From Acetobacteraceae bacterium (GTDB lineage Bacteria; Pseudomonadota; Alphaproteobacteria; Acetobacterales; Acetobacteraceae), in the NCBI GenBank assembly GCA_947476855.1, contig CANJSR010000326.1:1-5798 (forward strand): a stretch of DNA of 5,798 nt. The letters are read 5' to 3'. How positions within the stretch are numbered: the first letter of the stretch is position 1; each line of letters starts with the position of its first letter. Positions 1 through 5,626 of this stretch are shown piece by piece. The notes under the pieces were generated by a model, which was not told the origin of the DNA, made no database searches, and saw only the letters and a program-made list of their open reading frames with translations. The translations under genes and the position numbers were made by a program.

Positions 1-1519
1 CCCCAGCATACCCAGCCCCCTCCCCCGCCGGATACAACCCCTTCGTATTGACACTTTGCCCGACAGAATCCCGCCGGATACGCACCGGGGATGATGTCCG
101 CGTCTCCACACCCGTCAACACGGCATCCCCCATCGCAAACCCCGGCACCTGCCGGTCGAACGCGGGCAGAGCTTCCCGGATTGCCTCAATCACAAACCCC
201 GGCATCACCGCCGCAAGGTCCGTCGGCGTCACGCCCGGCTTGTAGGACGGCACGACCGAGCCAACAGCAACAGACGCCCGCCCGGCCAGAAAGTCCTCCA
301 CCCGCTGCACCGGGGCCGCGTAGGTTCCGCCGCCGGCCTCGAAGGCCAGGGCTTCCAGATCGCGTTGCAACGCCATGCCCGCCAGCGGCCCATCCGGGTA
401 GTCCGCGGGCGTGATCCCCACCACGATCCCGGCGTTCGCGTTGAACTCGGCGCGGGAATACTGGCTCATGCCATTTGTAACGACTCGGCCTGGCTCGGAG
501 GCCGCGGCGACCACCCGACCACCGGGGCACATGCAGAAGCTGTAGACCGATCGGCCGTTTGCCGCGTGGTGCACCAACTTGTAGTCCGCGGCGCCGAGCA
601 GAGGATGATGCGCGGGCGTTCCGAAGCGGGCGCGGTCGATGACGGCCTGCGGGTGTTCGATACGGAACCCGATCGAGAACGGTTTCGCCTCCATGAACAC
701 GCCGCGGGCGTGCAGGGTCTCGAACGTGTCGCGCGCGCTGTGGCCGATCGCCAGCACGACGTGGCGGGCGGCGATGCGTTCGCCATTGTCGAGTATCACG
801 CCCCGCATCTGGCGGGTGTCATCGATATCAAAATCAACAACCCGCGCGCCGAACCGGTATTCGCCTCCCAGGGCCAGGATTTTTTCCCTGATCCCTTCCA
901 CGACGGTCACCAGGCGGAACGTTCCGATGTGGGGCTTGGAGACATACAGGATTTCCTCGGGCGCGCCGGCGGCGACGAATTCCGTCAGCACCTTGCGGCC
1001 CAGGTGGCGCGGGTCCTTGATCCCGCTGTAAAGCTTCCCGTCGGAGAATGTGCCGGCCCCGCCTTCGCCGAACTGGACGTTGCTTTCCGGGTTCAGGACG
1101 GATCGCCGCCACAAGCCCCAGGTGTCCTTCGTCCGTTCGCGGACGATCCGGCCGCGTTCCAGGATGATCGGGCGGAACCCCATCTCGGCCAGCGTCAGTG
1201 CGGCGAGCAACCCACACGGCCCGCAGCCGATCACCACCGGGCGTTCGGTCAGTCCCGCGGGCGCATGGGCGATCGGGCGATACCCCGTATCGGGTGTCTC
1301 GGTCACCGTCGTCCCGGCCTTGATCCGAGCGCCCGGTCGCAGTTCCACGTCCACCGTATAGACAAGCGTGATGGCGGACCGGCGGCGCGCATCGTGTCCC
1401 CGCCTGGCTATTGTCCAGGACAGCACGTCATCCGGGCTGACGCCCAACGCCTCCTGGATCGCCAGGGGCAGCGCTTCGGGGGCGTGATCGATCGGCAGGC
1501 GAATTTGGGTCAGTCGCAT
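1..1519 (-). CDS. FAD-dependent dehydrogenase, COG2509-like (C-terminus off the left edge)
   Basis: The reading frame is uninterrupted for 506 codons from an ATG at 1519 and leaves the window without a stop. An N-terminal segment of about 90 residues contains a DARRR...VYTVDVEL stretch typical of this flavoprotein family. It is followed by a Rossmann FAD-binding motif, VVIGCGPCGLLAALTLAE, near residues 95-112, with the acidic ERG about ten residues on. Further family landmarks are QFGEGGAGTFSDGKL (149-163), VVLAIGHSARDT (254-265), SFCMCPGG with two cysteines (327-334), VVPSYKPGV (422-430) and the flavin-contacting end YPAGEGAGYAG (496-506). Relatives are usually about 540 residues, so only some 30 are probably missing. 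The family is annotated as an uncharacterised NAD(P)/FAD-dependent oxidoreductase; the substrate is unknown and I do not propose one. It is predicted to be cytosolic, with no signal peptide or membrane segment. The start has no clear Shine-Dalgarno, but no in-frame ATG or GTG lies in the 26 bases just upstream. It is divergent from the crotonase gene, 81 bases away. Confidence 0.9.
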   Translation of the reverse strand, partial: MRLTQIRLPIDHAPEALPLAIQEALGVSPDDVLSWTIARRGHDARRRSAITLVYTVDVELRPGARIKAGTTVTETPDTGYRPIAHAPAGLTERPVVIGCGPCGLLAALTLAEMGFRPIILERGRIVRERTKDTWGLWRRSVLNPESNVQFGEGGAGTFSDGKLYSGIKDPRHLGRKVLTEFVAAGAPEEILYVSKPHIGTFRLVTVVEGIREKILALGGEYRFGARVVDFDIDDTRQMRGVILDNGERIAARHVVLAIGHSARDTFETLHARGVFMEAKPFSIGFRIEHPQAVIDRARFGTPAHHPLLGAADYKLVHHAANGRSVYSFCMCPGGRVVAAASEPGRVVTNGMSQYSRAEFNANAGIVVGITPADYPDGPLAGMALQRDLEALAFEAGGGTYAAPVQRVEDFLAGRASVAVGSVVPSYKPGVTPTDLAAVMPGFVIEAIREALPAFDRQVPGFAMGDAVLTGVETRTSSPVRIRRDSVGQSVNTKGLYPAGEGAGYAG

Positions 1520-1533
1520 CTTGGTCCATGCAC

Positions 1534-1561
1534 GAGACAGGCGGAATGAAGCTCCTATACT
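1534..1561 (+). promoter_or_regulatory. Candidate sigma70-type promoter for the crotonase gene
   Basis: GAGACA at 1534-1539 (4 of 6 matches to TTGACA) is separated by 16 bases from TATACT at 1556-1561 (5 of 6 matches to TATAAT). This would start transcription near 1568 and give a leader of about 33 bases before the ATG at 1601. The site lies in the only non-coding stretch between two divergent genes, so a promoter is expected here. Consensus matching in a GC-rich genome is only suggestive. On the opposite strand the same AT-rich patch reads TATAGG (1559-1554) and could serve the flavoprotein gene, but no good partner -35 is visible at normal spacing. Confidence 0.45.
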
Positions 1562-1563
1562 CC

Positions 1564-1582
1564 GGTCGCGTCCAACGTGACC
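1564..1582. promoter_or_regulatory. Imperfect palindrome (possible operator or 5' UTR hairpin)
   Basis: GGTCGCG (1564-1570) and CGTGACC (1576-1582) form a 7+5+7 inverted repeat with one mismatch, which would be a G-U pair in RNA. The loop is TCCAA. It covers the predicted transcription start and ends four bases before the Shine-Dalgarno of the crotonase gene. That position fits either a dimeric repressor site or a small leader hairpin. No regulator gene is present in the window, so the binding protein, if any, is unknown. Confidence 0.35.
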
Positions 1583-1600
1583 AATGAAGGAGGATAAACC

Positions 1601-2389
1601 ATGCCGCTGATCACCGAACGCCGGGGGAATGTGGGGATCATGACCCTCAGCCGGCCCGAGGCCCGCAACGCGTGGGGGGAAGACTACAACCAGGAAATGC
1701 CGCGTGTGCTTGCGGAGTGGGAGGAGGATGACAGCATCCATTGCGTGGTGCTGACGGGGGATGAGAGGGGGACGGCGTTCTCGGCTGGCGCCGATCTGAA
1801 GGACCCGAACACGCATTCCACCGCGTCGGCCGCTGATTTCATCAAGGCGTTGCCGAAGTGGAAGAACTTCCCGATCAACCTGGTGCATGACTTCCCGAAG
1901 CCGGTGATCGCGGCGGTGAACGGGTATGCGATCGGGATCGGGTGCATCATCACCTATGCCTGCGACGTCATTGTCGCCTCCGACCGCGCCGAGTGGCGGT
2001 TGCCGCAGGCCGCGCTCGGCATTCTGCCGGCCTATGGCGGGACTCCGCGGCTGGTGCAGTGGGTGGGCAAGGGGCTGGCGATGAAGACCGCGTTGGGCTT
2101 TCCGATCCAGGCGGAGGAAGCCTACCGGATCGGGCTGGCGCAGTGGCTGGTGCCGCATGAAAAGCTGATGGAGCAGGCGATGGCCGTTGCCGAACACCTC
2201 GCCGGCCTGCCGCCGTTGGCGGCGAGGCTGGTCAAGGTATCCGTCAATCGGGGACTGGATATTTCCAATATCCGCGACGCGTCTCTGGCCGATGTCTACC
2301 GGTTCTTTGCCCTCGAACTGACCGAGGACAAGTCGGAGGGGCACCAGGCCTGGCGGGAACGGCGGGCGCCGGTGTTCCACGGGCGGTAG
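1601..2389 (+). CDS. Crotonase-superfamily protein (enoyl-CoA hydratase/isomerase-like) lacking both usual catalytic Glu
   Basis: This 262-residue protein has the length and layout of an enoyl-CoA hydratase/isomerase subunit. Such proteins bind acyl-CoA in a spiral fold and stabilise the thioester enolate in an oxyanion hole. The first oxyanion segment, AFSAGADLKD, lies at 59-68 and the second, NGYAIGIGC, at 107-115. The LGILPAYGGTPRLVQWVG block (139-156) and AYRIGLAQWLVP (174-185) are also typical. By motif alignment, the two glutamates that add water in rat mitochondrial hydratase (E144, E164) fall on Ile116 and Gln136 here, and a glycine of the GGG motif is Ile113. Plain 2-enoyl-CoA hydration is therefore doubtful; a related acyl-CoA reaction (isomerisation, decarboxylation, thioester cleavage) or a restricted substrate is possible. 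The C-terminus (TEDKSEGHQAWRERRAP) is characteristic of the superfamily. The start is decided by a perfect AAGGAGG at 1587-1593, seven bases before the ATG. Cytosolic. Family assignment is secure; the substrate is not. Confidence 0.93.
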   Translation: MPLITERRGNVGIMTLSRPEARNAWGEDYNQEMPRVLAEWEEDDSIHCVVLTGDERGTAFSAGADLKDPNTHSTASAADFIKALPKWKNFPINLVHDFPKPVIAAVNGYAIGIGCIITYACDVIVASDRAEWRLPQAALGILPAYGGTPRLVQWVGKGLAMKTALGFPIQAEEAYRIGLAQWLVPHEKLMEQAMAVAEHLAGLPPLAARLVKVSVNRGLDISNIRDASLADVYRFFALELTEDKSEGHQAWRERRAPVFHGR

Positions 2390-2402
2390 GCTCCCCCCAC
2401 CC

Positions 2403-2426
2403 CGGCGCGCCTACCCGGGCGCGCCG
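2403..2426. terminator. Strong GC hairpin after the crotonase gene (terminator-like, no T tract)
   Basis: GGCGCGCC occurs twice, at 2404-2411 and 2418-2425, separated by TACCCG. Because the octamer is itself palindromic, the two copies pair as a stem that extends to 9 bp with C2403-G2426 and has a six-base loop. It starts 14 bases after the crotonase stop codon and lies 53 bases before the next start. The position suits a transcription end or an mRNA 3'-end stabiliser. The downstream bases (CGTTGTGG) contain no run of T, so it is not a canonical intrinsic terminator. Confidence 0.4.
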
Positions 2427-2466
2427 CGTTGTGGCACGCCCGCGCGGTGCCCATGTATGGGGCAAC

Positions 2467-2473
2467 AGGAGGG
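2467..2473 (+). promoter_or_regulatory. Ribosome binding site fixing the DUF1003 gene start
   Basis: AGGAGGG lies five bases before the ATG at 2479. The same frame is open further upstream to a GTG at 2431, which would add 16 residues. This near-perfect Shine-Dalgarno, and the lack of family similarity in the extra residues, favour the ATG. Confidence 0.85.
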
Positions 2474-2478
2474 CTCTC

Positions 2479-2991
2479 ATGGCCAAGCACCCGGTGGGTC
2501 CGGTTCATCTTTCGCAGGCGGATTACCTGCGCCTCGGCGAGTTGCGCCTGCGCGGTCCCGCCCGCAAGCCCGAGGAGCCGGCGATCAGCCTCGGCGCCAG
2601 GCTGGCCGATCTGGTGGCGGCGACGGTCGGGTCCTGGCGGTTCATCATGATCCAGAGCGTGCTGCTGACGATCTGGATCATCCTGAACGTCACCGCCTAT
2701 ATCCAGCGGTGGGACCCGTATCCGTTCATCCTGCTCAACCTCGTGCTGTCGTTCCAGGCCGCCTACACGGCGCCGATGCTGATGATGAGCCAGAACCGCC
2801 AGGCCGAGATCGATCGCGGCCGAGCGGAGAGCGATTATCATGTGAATGTGAAGGCGGAGTTGGAGATCGAGTTGTTGCATGAAAAGATCGACATGCTGCG
2901 GGAGCAGGAGATCGCCAACCTGACCGCGATCATCGAGCGCCTGCTGCTGCGCCTGGAACCGCCGGCCGAACCGCCGCGAGAGGGCGCGTAG
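2479..2991 (+). CDS. DUF1003 family inner-membrane protein
   Basis: The 170-residue product matches the DUF1003 family in its full signature. This comprises RLADLVAATVGSWRFI (41-56), an N at 70, DPYPFILLNLVLSFQAAYTAP (79-99 core), MMSQNRQAEIDR (102-113), then DYHVNVKAELEIELLHEKID (119-138). Two hydrophobic segments, about 54-75 and 82-103, should cross the inner membrane as a hairpin. They are followed by a charged, probably coiled-coil tail (about 104-158) rich in Glu, Leu and Ile, and a Pro/Glu-rich end. The short N-terminal region before residue 40 looks soluble. The biochemical role of the family is not known and I do not assign one. It lies 89 bases after the crotonase stop, with a hairpin between, so co-transcription is uncertain. 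Its stop codon is only four bases from the stop of convergent recG. Confidence 0.92.
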   Translation: MAKHPVGPVHLSQADYLRLGELRLRGPARKPEEPAISLGARLADLVAATVGSWRFIMIQSVLLTIWIILNVTAYIQRWDPYPFILLNLVLSFQAAYTAPMLMMSQNRQAEIDRGRAESDYHVNVKAELEIELLHEKIDMLREQEIANLTAIIERLLLRLEPPAEPPREGA

Positions 2992-2995
2992 CCGC

Positions 2996-5053
2996 TCAGC
3001 CGGCCGCGAGGGTCTTCATCGCCTCGTTCCGTCCGAACAACCGCAGCAGCAGGCGCACCGCCCGCCCGCGTTCGGTGTCGAGGCGCGGGTCGCGTGACAG
3101 CAGCACGGCAGCGTCCTGATGCGCCATGTGCAGCAGCGGCTCGTGCTCCACCGGATCGGCCAGCTTGAAGCCGGGCGCGCCGGCCTGGCGGGTGCCGAGC
3201 GCATCGCCGCCGCCGCGGAGGCGGAAGTCCTCGTCGGCGATTTCGAACCCGTCATCGGTGTCGCGCAGCAGGGTCAGGCGGCGGCGGGCGGTTTCGTTGA
3301 CCCAGTCCTCATGCAGCAACAGGCAGAAGCTTTGTTCGGTGCCGCGTCCGACCCGGCCGCGGAGCTGGTGCAACTGCGCGAGGCCGAAGCGTTCGGCGTG
3401 CTCGATGACCATGATCGTGGCCTGGGGGACGTCGACGCCGACCTCCACGACCGTGGTCGCGACCAGCAGGCTCGTGGTGCCGGCGGCGAAGGCGGCCAAA
3501 GCGGCGTCGCGAACCTCGGCCGTCTGCTGGCCGTGGGCGAGGCCGACGCGGTCGCCGAAGCGGGCGTGCAGGGCGGCGTAGCGGTCCTCGGCCGCGGCGA
3601 GGTCCAGCGCCTCGCTTTCCGCCACCAGGGGGCAGACCCAGTAGACGCGGGCGCCGTCGTCCAGCTTGCGGGCGATGGCGTCGACCAGGTCGGGCAGGGT
3701 GCCCAGGGAATGGAGCGTGGTCTTGATCGGCTGGCGGCCGGCGGGTTTGCCGGTCAGGCGGCTGATGTCCATCTCCCCCCACTGGGTCAGCAGCAAAGTG
3801 CGGGGGATGGGCGTGGCGGTCATGACCAGGACGTCTGTCTGATCGCCCTTGCCGCCGAGGGTCAGGCGTTGCTGGACTCCAAACCGGTGCTGCTCGTCGA
3901 TCACCGCCAGCGCGAGGTCGCGGTATTCGACCGCGTCCTGGAACAGCGCATGGGTGCCGACGACCATCTGGATCGAGCCGTCCTTCAGCCCGCGCAGGAG
4001 CTTCGCCCGCTCCTTCCCCTTGACCGAGCCGGTGAGGAGGGCAACGGGCAGGGGACACAGACGGGACAGCCCGCGATGGTGCTGCTTGGACAGGACCTCG
4101 GTCGGCGCCATCAGCGCGGCCTGGGCGCCGGCCTCCACCGCGCGCAGCATGGCGAGGATGGCGACCAGGGTCTTGCCCGATCCGACATCGCCCTGCAGCA
4201 GCCGCAGCATCCGGCGCGGGGCGGCGAGGTCGGCGTCTATTTCCCTCAGCGCCTTGTCTTGGGACTCGGTCGGCGTGTGGCCGAAGCGGGCGAGCGCCTG
4301 GTCGCGCAGGTGGGAATCGCCGATCAGCGGCCGGCCGCGACGGGCGCGGACCCGGCCCTTGATGACGGCCAGCGCCACCTGGCCGGCAAGGAACTCGTCA
4401 TAGGCCAGGCGTGCCCGCATGCGCTTGTCCGGCGTGGCGCCGTCGGGCGTCTGGACGGCGCGCAGGGCTTCCAGGAACGCCGGCCATTTCTCCCGCCGCA
4501 TCAGGGCCTGGTCGTGCCATTCCGGGAAGTCCGGTACGCGGTCGAGCGCCTGGGCGATCCCGCTGGCGACCTGCCTGGGCCAGAGGCCGGCGGTCAGCGG
4601 CCAGACCGGCTCGATCGTCGGGATGCGGTCGGGTTGGTCGGCCGGGACTACGTGTTCCGGATGGGCGATTGTGACGCGGCCGTTGAAGATATCGACCTTG
4701 CCGGAGACGAGCAGGCGCGCGCCCGGGGGCATCTGGGCTTCCCGGGTGAACTTGAAGAAGGCGAGTTCGGCGATCCCGGTCTCGTCCCGGACCACGATTC
4801 GCCAGGGTTGGCGGGAATTGGCGGGGCGCTCGTGGCGGACGACCTCGACTTCCATGGTGGCGATCTGGCCGGCGCGAGCGTCGCGGATGGTCGGGCGGGC
4901 GGAGCGGTCGAGGTAGGATTCCGGCATATGGAACAACAGGTCGATCACGCGCTCTCCCCCCGTCGCGCGCGCCATCAGGGCGGCGACGGTGGGTCCTATG
5001 CCGCGCAGGGATGTCTGGGGCGCGAAAAGCGGGGCGAGGGGATCGGTGTCCAC
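2996..5053 (-). CDS. recG: ATP-dependent DNA helicase RecG
   Basis: RecG is a monomeric superfamily 2 helicase that binds stalled forks, D-loops and Holliday junctions and drives branch migration and fork regression. From a GTG at 5053 the protein is 685 residues, close to the usual alphaproteobacterial length. The N-terminal wedge region begins with SLRGIGP (15-21) and DLLFHMPESYLDR (38-50), followed by an OB-type fold to about 140. Helicase motifs appear in order: Walker A GDVGSGKT (288-295), APTEVLSKQH (316-325), DEQH box (386-389), TATPIPRT (412-419), TTVVEVGVDVP (533-543) and QLHQLRGRVGRG (560-571) with arginine-finger candidates R567/R570. The translocation (TRG) region follows: DGFEIADEDF (601-610) and LGTRQAG (619-625). 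The frame stays open upstream to 5212, but that would overlap sdhE and add residues without family similarity; the GTG just before DPLAPLF fits relatives. No good Shine-Dalgarno is visible. It is divergent from sdhE by 44 bases and convergent with the DUF1003 gene by 4. Confidence 0.97.
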   Translation of the reverse strand: MDTDPLAPLFAPQTSLRGIGPTVAALMARATGGERVIDLLFHMPESYLDRSARPTIRDARAGQIATMEVEVVRHERPANSRQPWRIVVRDETGIAELAFFKFTREAQMPPGARLLVSGKVDIFNGRVTIAHPEHVVPADQPDRIPTIEPVWPLTAGLWPRQVASGIAQALDRVPDFPEWHDQALMRREKWPAFLEALRAVQTPDGATPDKRMRARLAYDEFLAGQVALAVIKGRVRARRGRPLIGDSHLRDQALARFGHTPTESQDKALREIDADLAAPRRMLRLLQGDVGSGKTLVAILAMLRAVEAGAQAALMAPTEVLSKQHHRGLSRLCPLPVALLTGSVKGKERAKLLRGLKDGSIQMVVGTHALFQDAVEYRDLALAVIDEQHRFGVQQRLTLGGKGDQTDVLVMTATPIPRTLLLTQWGEMDISRLTGKPAGRQPIKTTLHSLGTLPDLVDAIARKLDDGARVYWVCPLVAESEALDLAAAEDRYAALHARFGDRVGLAHGQQTAEVRDAALAAFAAGTTSLLVATTVVEVGVDVPQATIMVIEHAERFGLAQLHQLRGRVGRGTEQSFCLLLHEDWVNETARRRLTLLRDTDDGFEIADEDFRLRGGGDALGTRQAGAPGFKLADPVEHEPLLHMAHQDAAVLLSRDPRLDTERGRAVRLLLRLFGRNEAMKTLAAG

Positions 5054-5056
5054 GGG

Positions 5057-5086
5057 CTGACAGGAATTGATTGGGGTGGCTATATG
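5057..5086 (+). promoter_or_regulatory. Candidate promoter for sdhE in the recG-sdhE divergent gap
   Basis: CTGACA (5057-5062, 5 of 6 matches to TTGACA) is followed after 18 bases by TATATG (5081-5086, 4 of 6 matches to TATAAT). Transcription would begin near 5093, about five bases before the sdhE ATG. This would explain why no Shine-Dalgarno is seen there: the mRNA would be almost leaderless. The opposite strand reads TATAGC over the same AT-rich patch, so recG could use an overlapping promoter. Only sequence resemblance supports this. Confidence 0.35.
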
Positions 5087-5097
5087 ACAGCACGCAG

Positions 5098-5367
5098 ATG
5101 ACACAACCAGAACCCAATGAGCTGGATACGAGGCGCCGCCGCCTTCTGTTCCGGGCCACCCATCGCGGGACCTTCGAGAACGATCTGATGATCGGGGGAT
5201 TCGTGCGTGCAAACCTCGCCGCGTTCACGGATGAGGACCTGGACGCGCTGGAGGCGCTGATGGACTGGCCAGACGTGGACCTGGCCGACTGGCTGACCGG
5301 CCGCCGCCCGATGCCCGACGATGCCCCCCCGATGCTGGCGCGAATCCGGAAGGCGGTGGCGGGGTGA
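5098..5367 (+). CDS. sdhE: FAD assembly factor SdhE (succinate dehydrogenase flavinylation)
   Basis: SdhE (YgfY/DUF339; yeast Sdh5 homologue) is a small cytosolic protein that helps attach FAD covalently to the flavoprotein subunit SdhA of succinate dehydrogenase. This 89-residue product has the typical size of the family. The diagnostic RGxxE motif is at R23-G24-T25-F26-E27, followed by NDLMIGGF. The basic RRRRLLFRATHRG lead-in (12-24), FTDEDLDALEALMDWPDVDLADWLTG (43-68) and C-terminal helix are all as expected for the five-helix fold. The ATG at 5098 is chosen because the protein begins MTQPEPNELDTRRRRLLF, as in relatives. The frame extends to a TTG at 5071, which is less likely. No sdh structural genes are in the window; location next to recG and mfd is a conserved alphaproteobacterial arrangement rather than a functional grouping. 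There is no clear ribosome binding site. Confidence 0.95.
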   Translation: MTQPEPNELDTRRRRLLFRATHRGTFENDLMIGGFVRANLAAFTDEDLDALEALMDWPDVDLADWLTGRRPMPDDAPPMLARIRKAVAG

Positions 5368-5385
5368 TGGGTTGGATGGGTGTTT

Positions 5386-5544
5386 CAACGCCCCCTCCCC
5401 CCTTGAGGGGGAAGGCCGGGGTGGGGGGTCATCGCGGCACCAACGATTGGGTCGTGGGGCACGGCTCCTTTCCGCTCATCGCAAGGACTGGGGCTCGCCT
5501 ACCCCCCACCCCAACCCTCCCCTTCAAGGGGGGAGGGGGCGTTG
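5386..5544. repeat. Large inverted pair of REP-like C/G-rich repeats between sdhE and mfd
   Basis: Arm 1 (5386-5429) and arm 2 (5501-5544) are 44 bases each and match as reverse complements at 40 of 44 positions without gaps, around a 71-base loop (5430-5500). All four differences are transitions. Each arm contains its own small hairpin: CCCCC-TTGA-GGGGG in arm 1 and a CCTT/AAGG core in arm 2. It is followed on the strand read 5'-3' by a GGGGTGGGGGGT tract at the inner end. Such paired palindromic C/G-rich units between genes resemble REP/BIME-type or small non-autonomous mobile repeats common in GC-rich proteobacteria. No transposase or target-site duplication is evident. The structure fills most of the 259-base gap between sdhE and mfd and could end or attenuate transcription, or protect an mRNA end. 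There is no T tract after it. Confidence 0.85.
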
Positions 5545-5626
5545 GTTTGGACGACCGTGGTTTGGCGGTATCCCTCACTGGCATTGGTGAGACCGTCCGT
5601 GCCCTCGCCATCCCCAGGGCCCGCCC

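Noticed and set aside
365..1549. A 394-codon open frame on the plus strand opposite the flavoprotein gene
   Set aside because: The minus strand encodes a continuous flavoprotein with FAD motif and family landmarks throughout. The plus-strand translation resembles no family and overlaps it entirely.
2448..2464. Imperfect hairpin TGCCCAT / ATGGGGCA just before the DUF1003 Shine-Dalgarno
   Set aside because: The stem is short with a bulge and a two-base loop, which is too tight and too weak to claim a regulatory structure.
2296..2880. A 194-codon minus-strand open frame spanning the end of the crotonase gene and the DUF1003 gene
   Set aside because: It runs across two well-supported plus-strand genes and their spacer, and its composition is that of an antisense shadow.
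3119..5101. A 660-codon open frame on the plus strand opposite recG
   Set aside because: It is the antisense shadow of a full-length, motif-complete recG in GC-rich DNA. Its translation is low-complexity in Gly, Ala, Asp and Arg and shows no recognisable domain.
5386..5544. Possible CRISPR array or insertion sequence in the sdhE-mfd gap
   Set aside because: There are only two units, in opposite orientation, with no spacers or direct repeats and no transposase gene, so neither interpretation holds.
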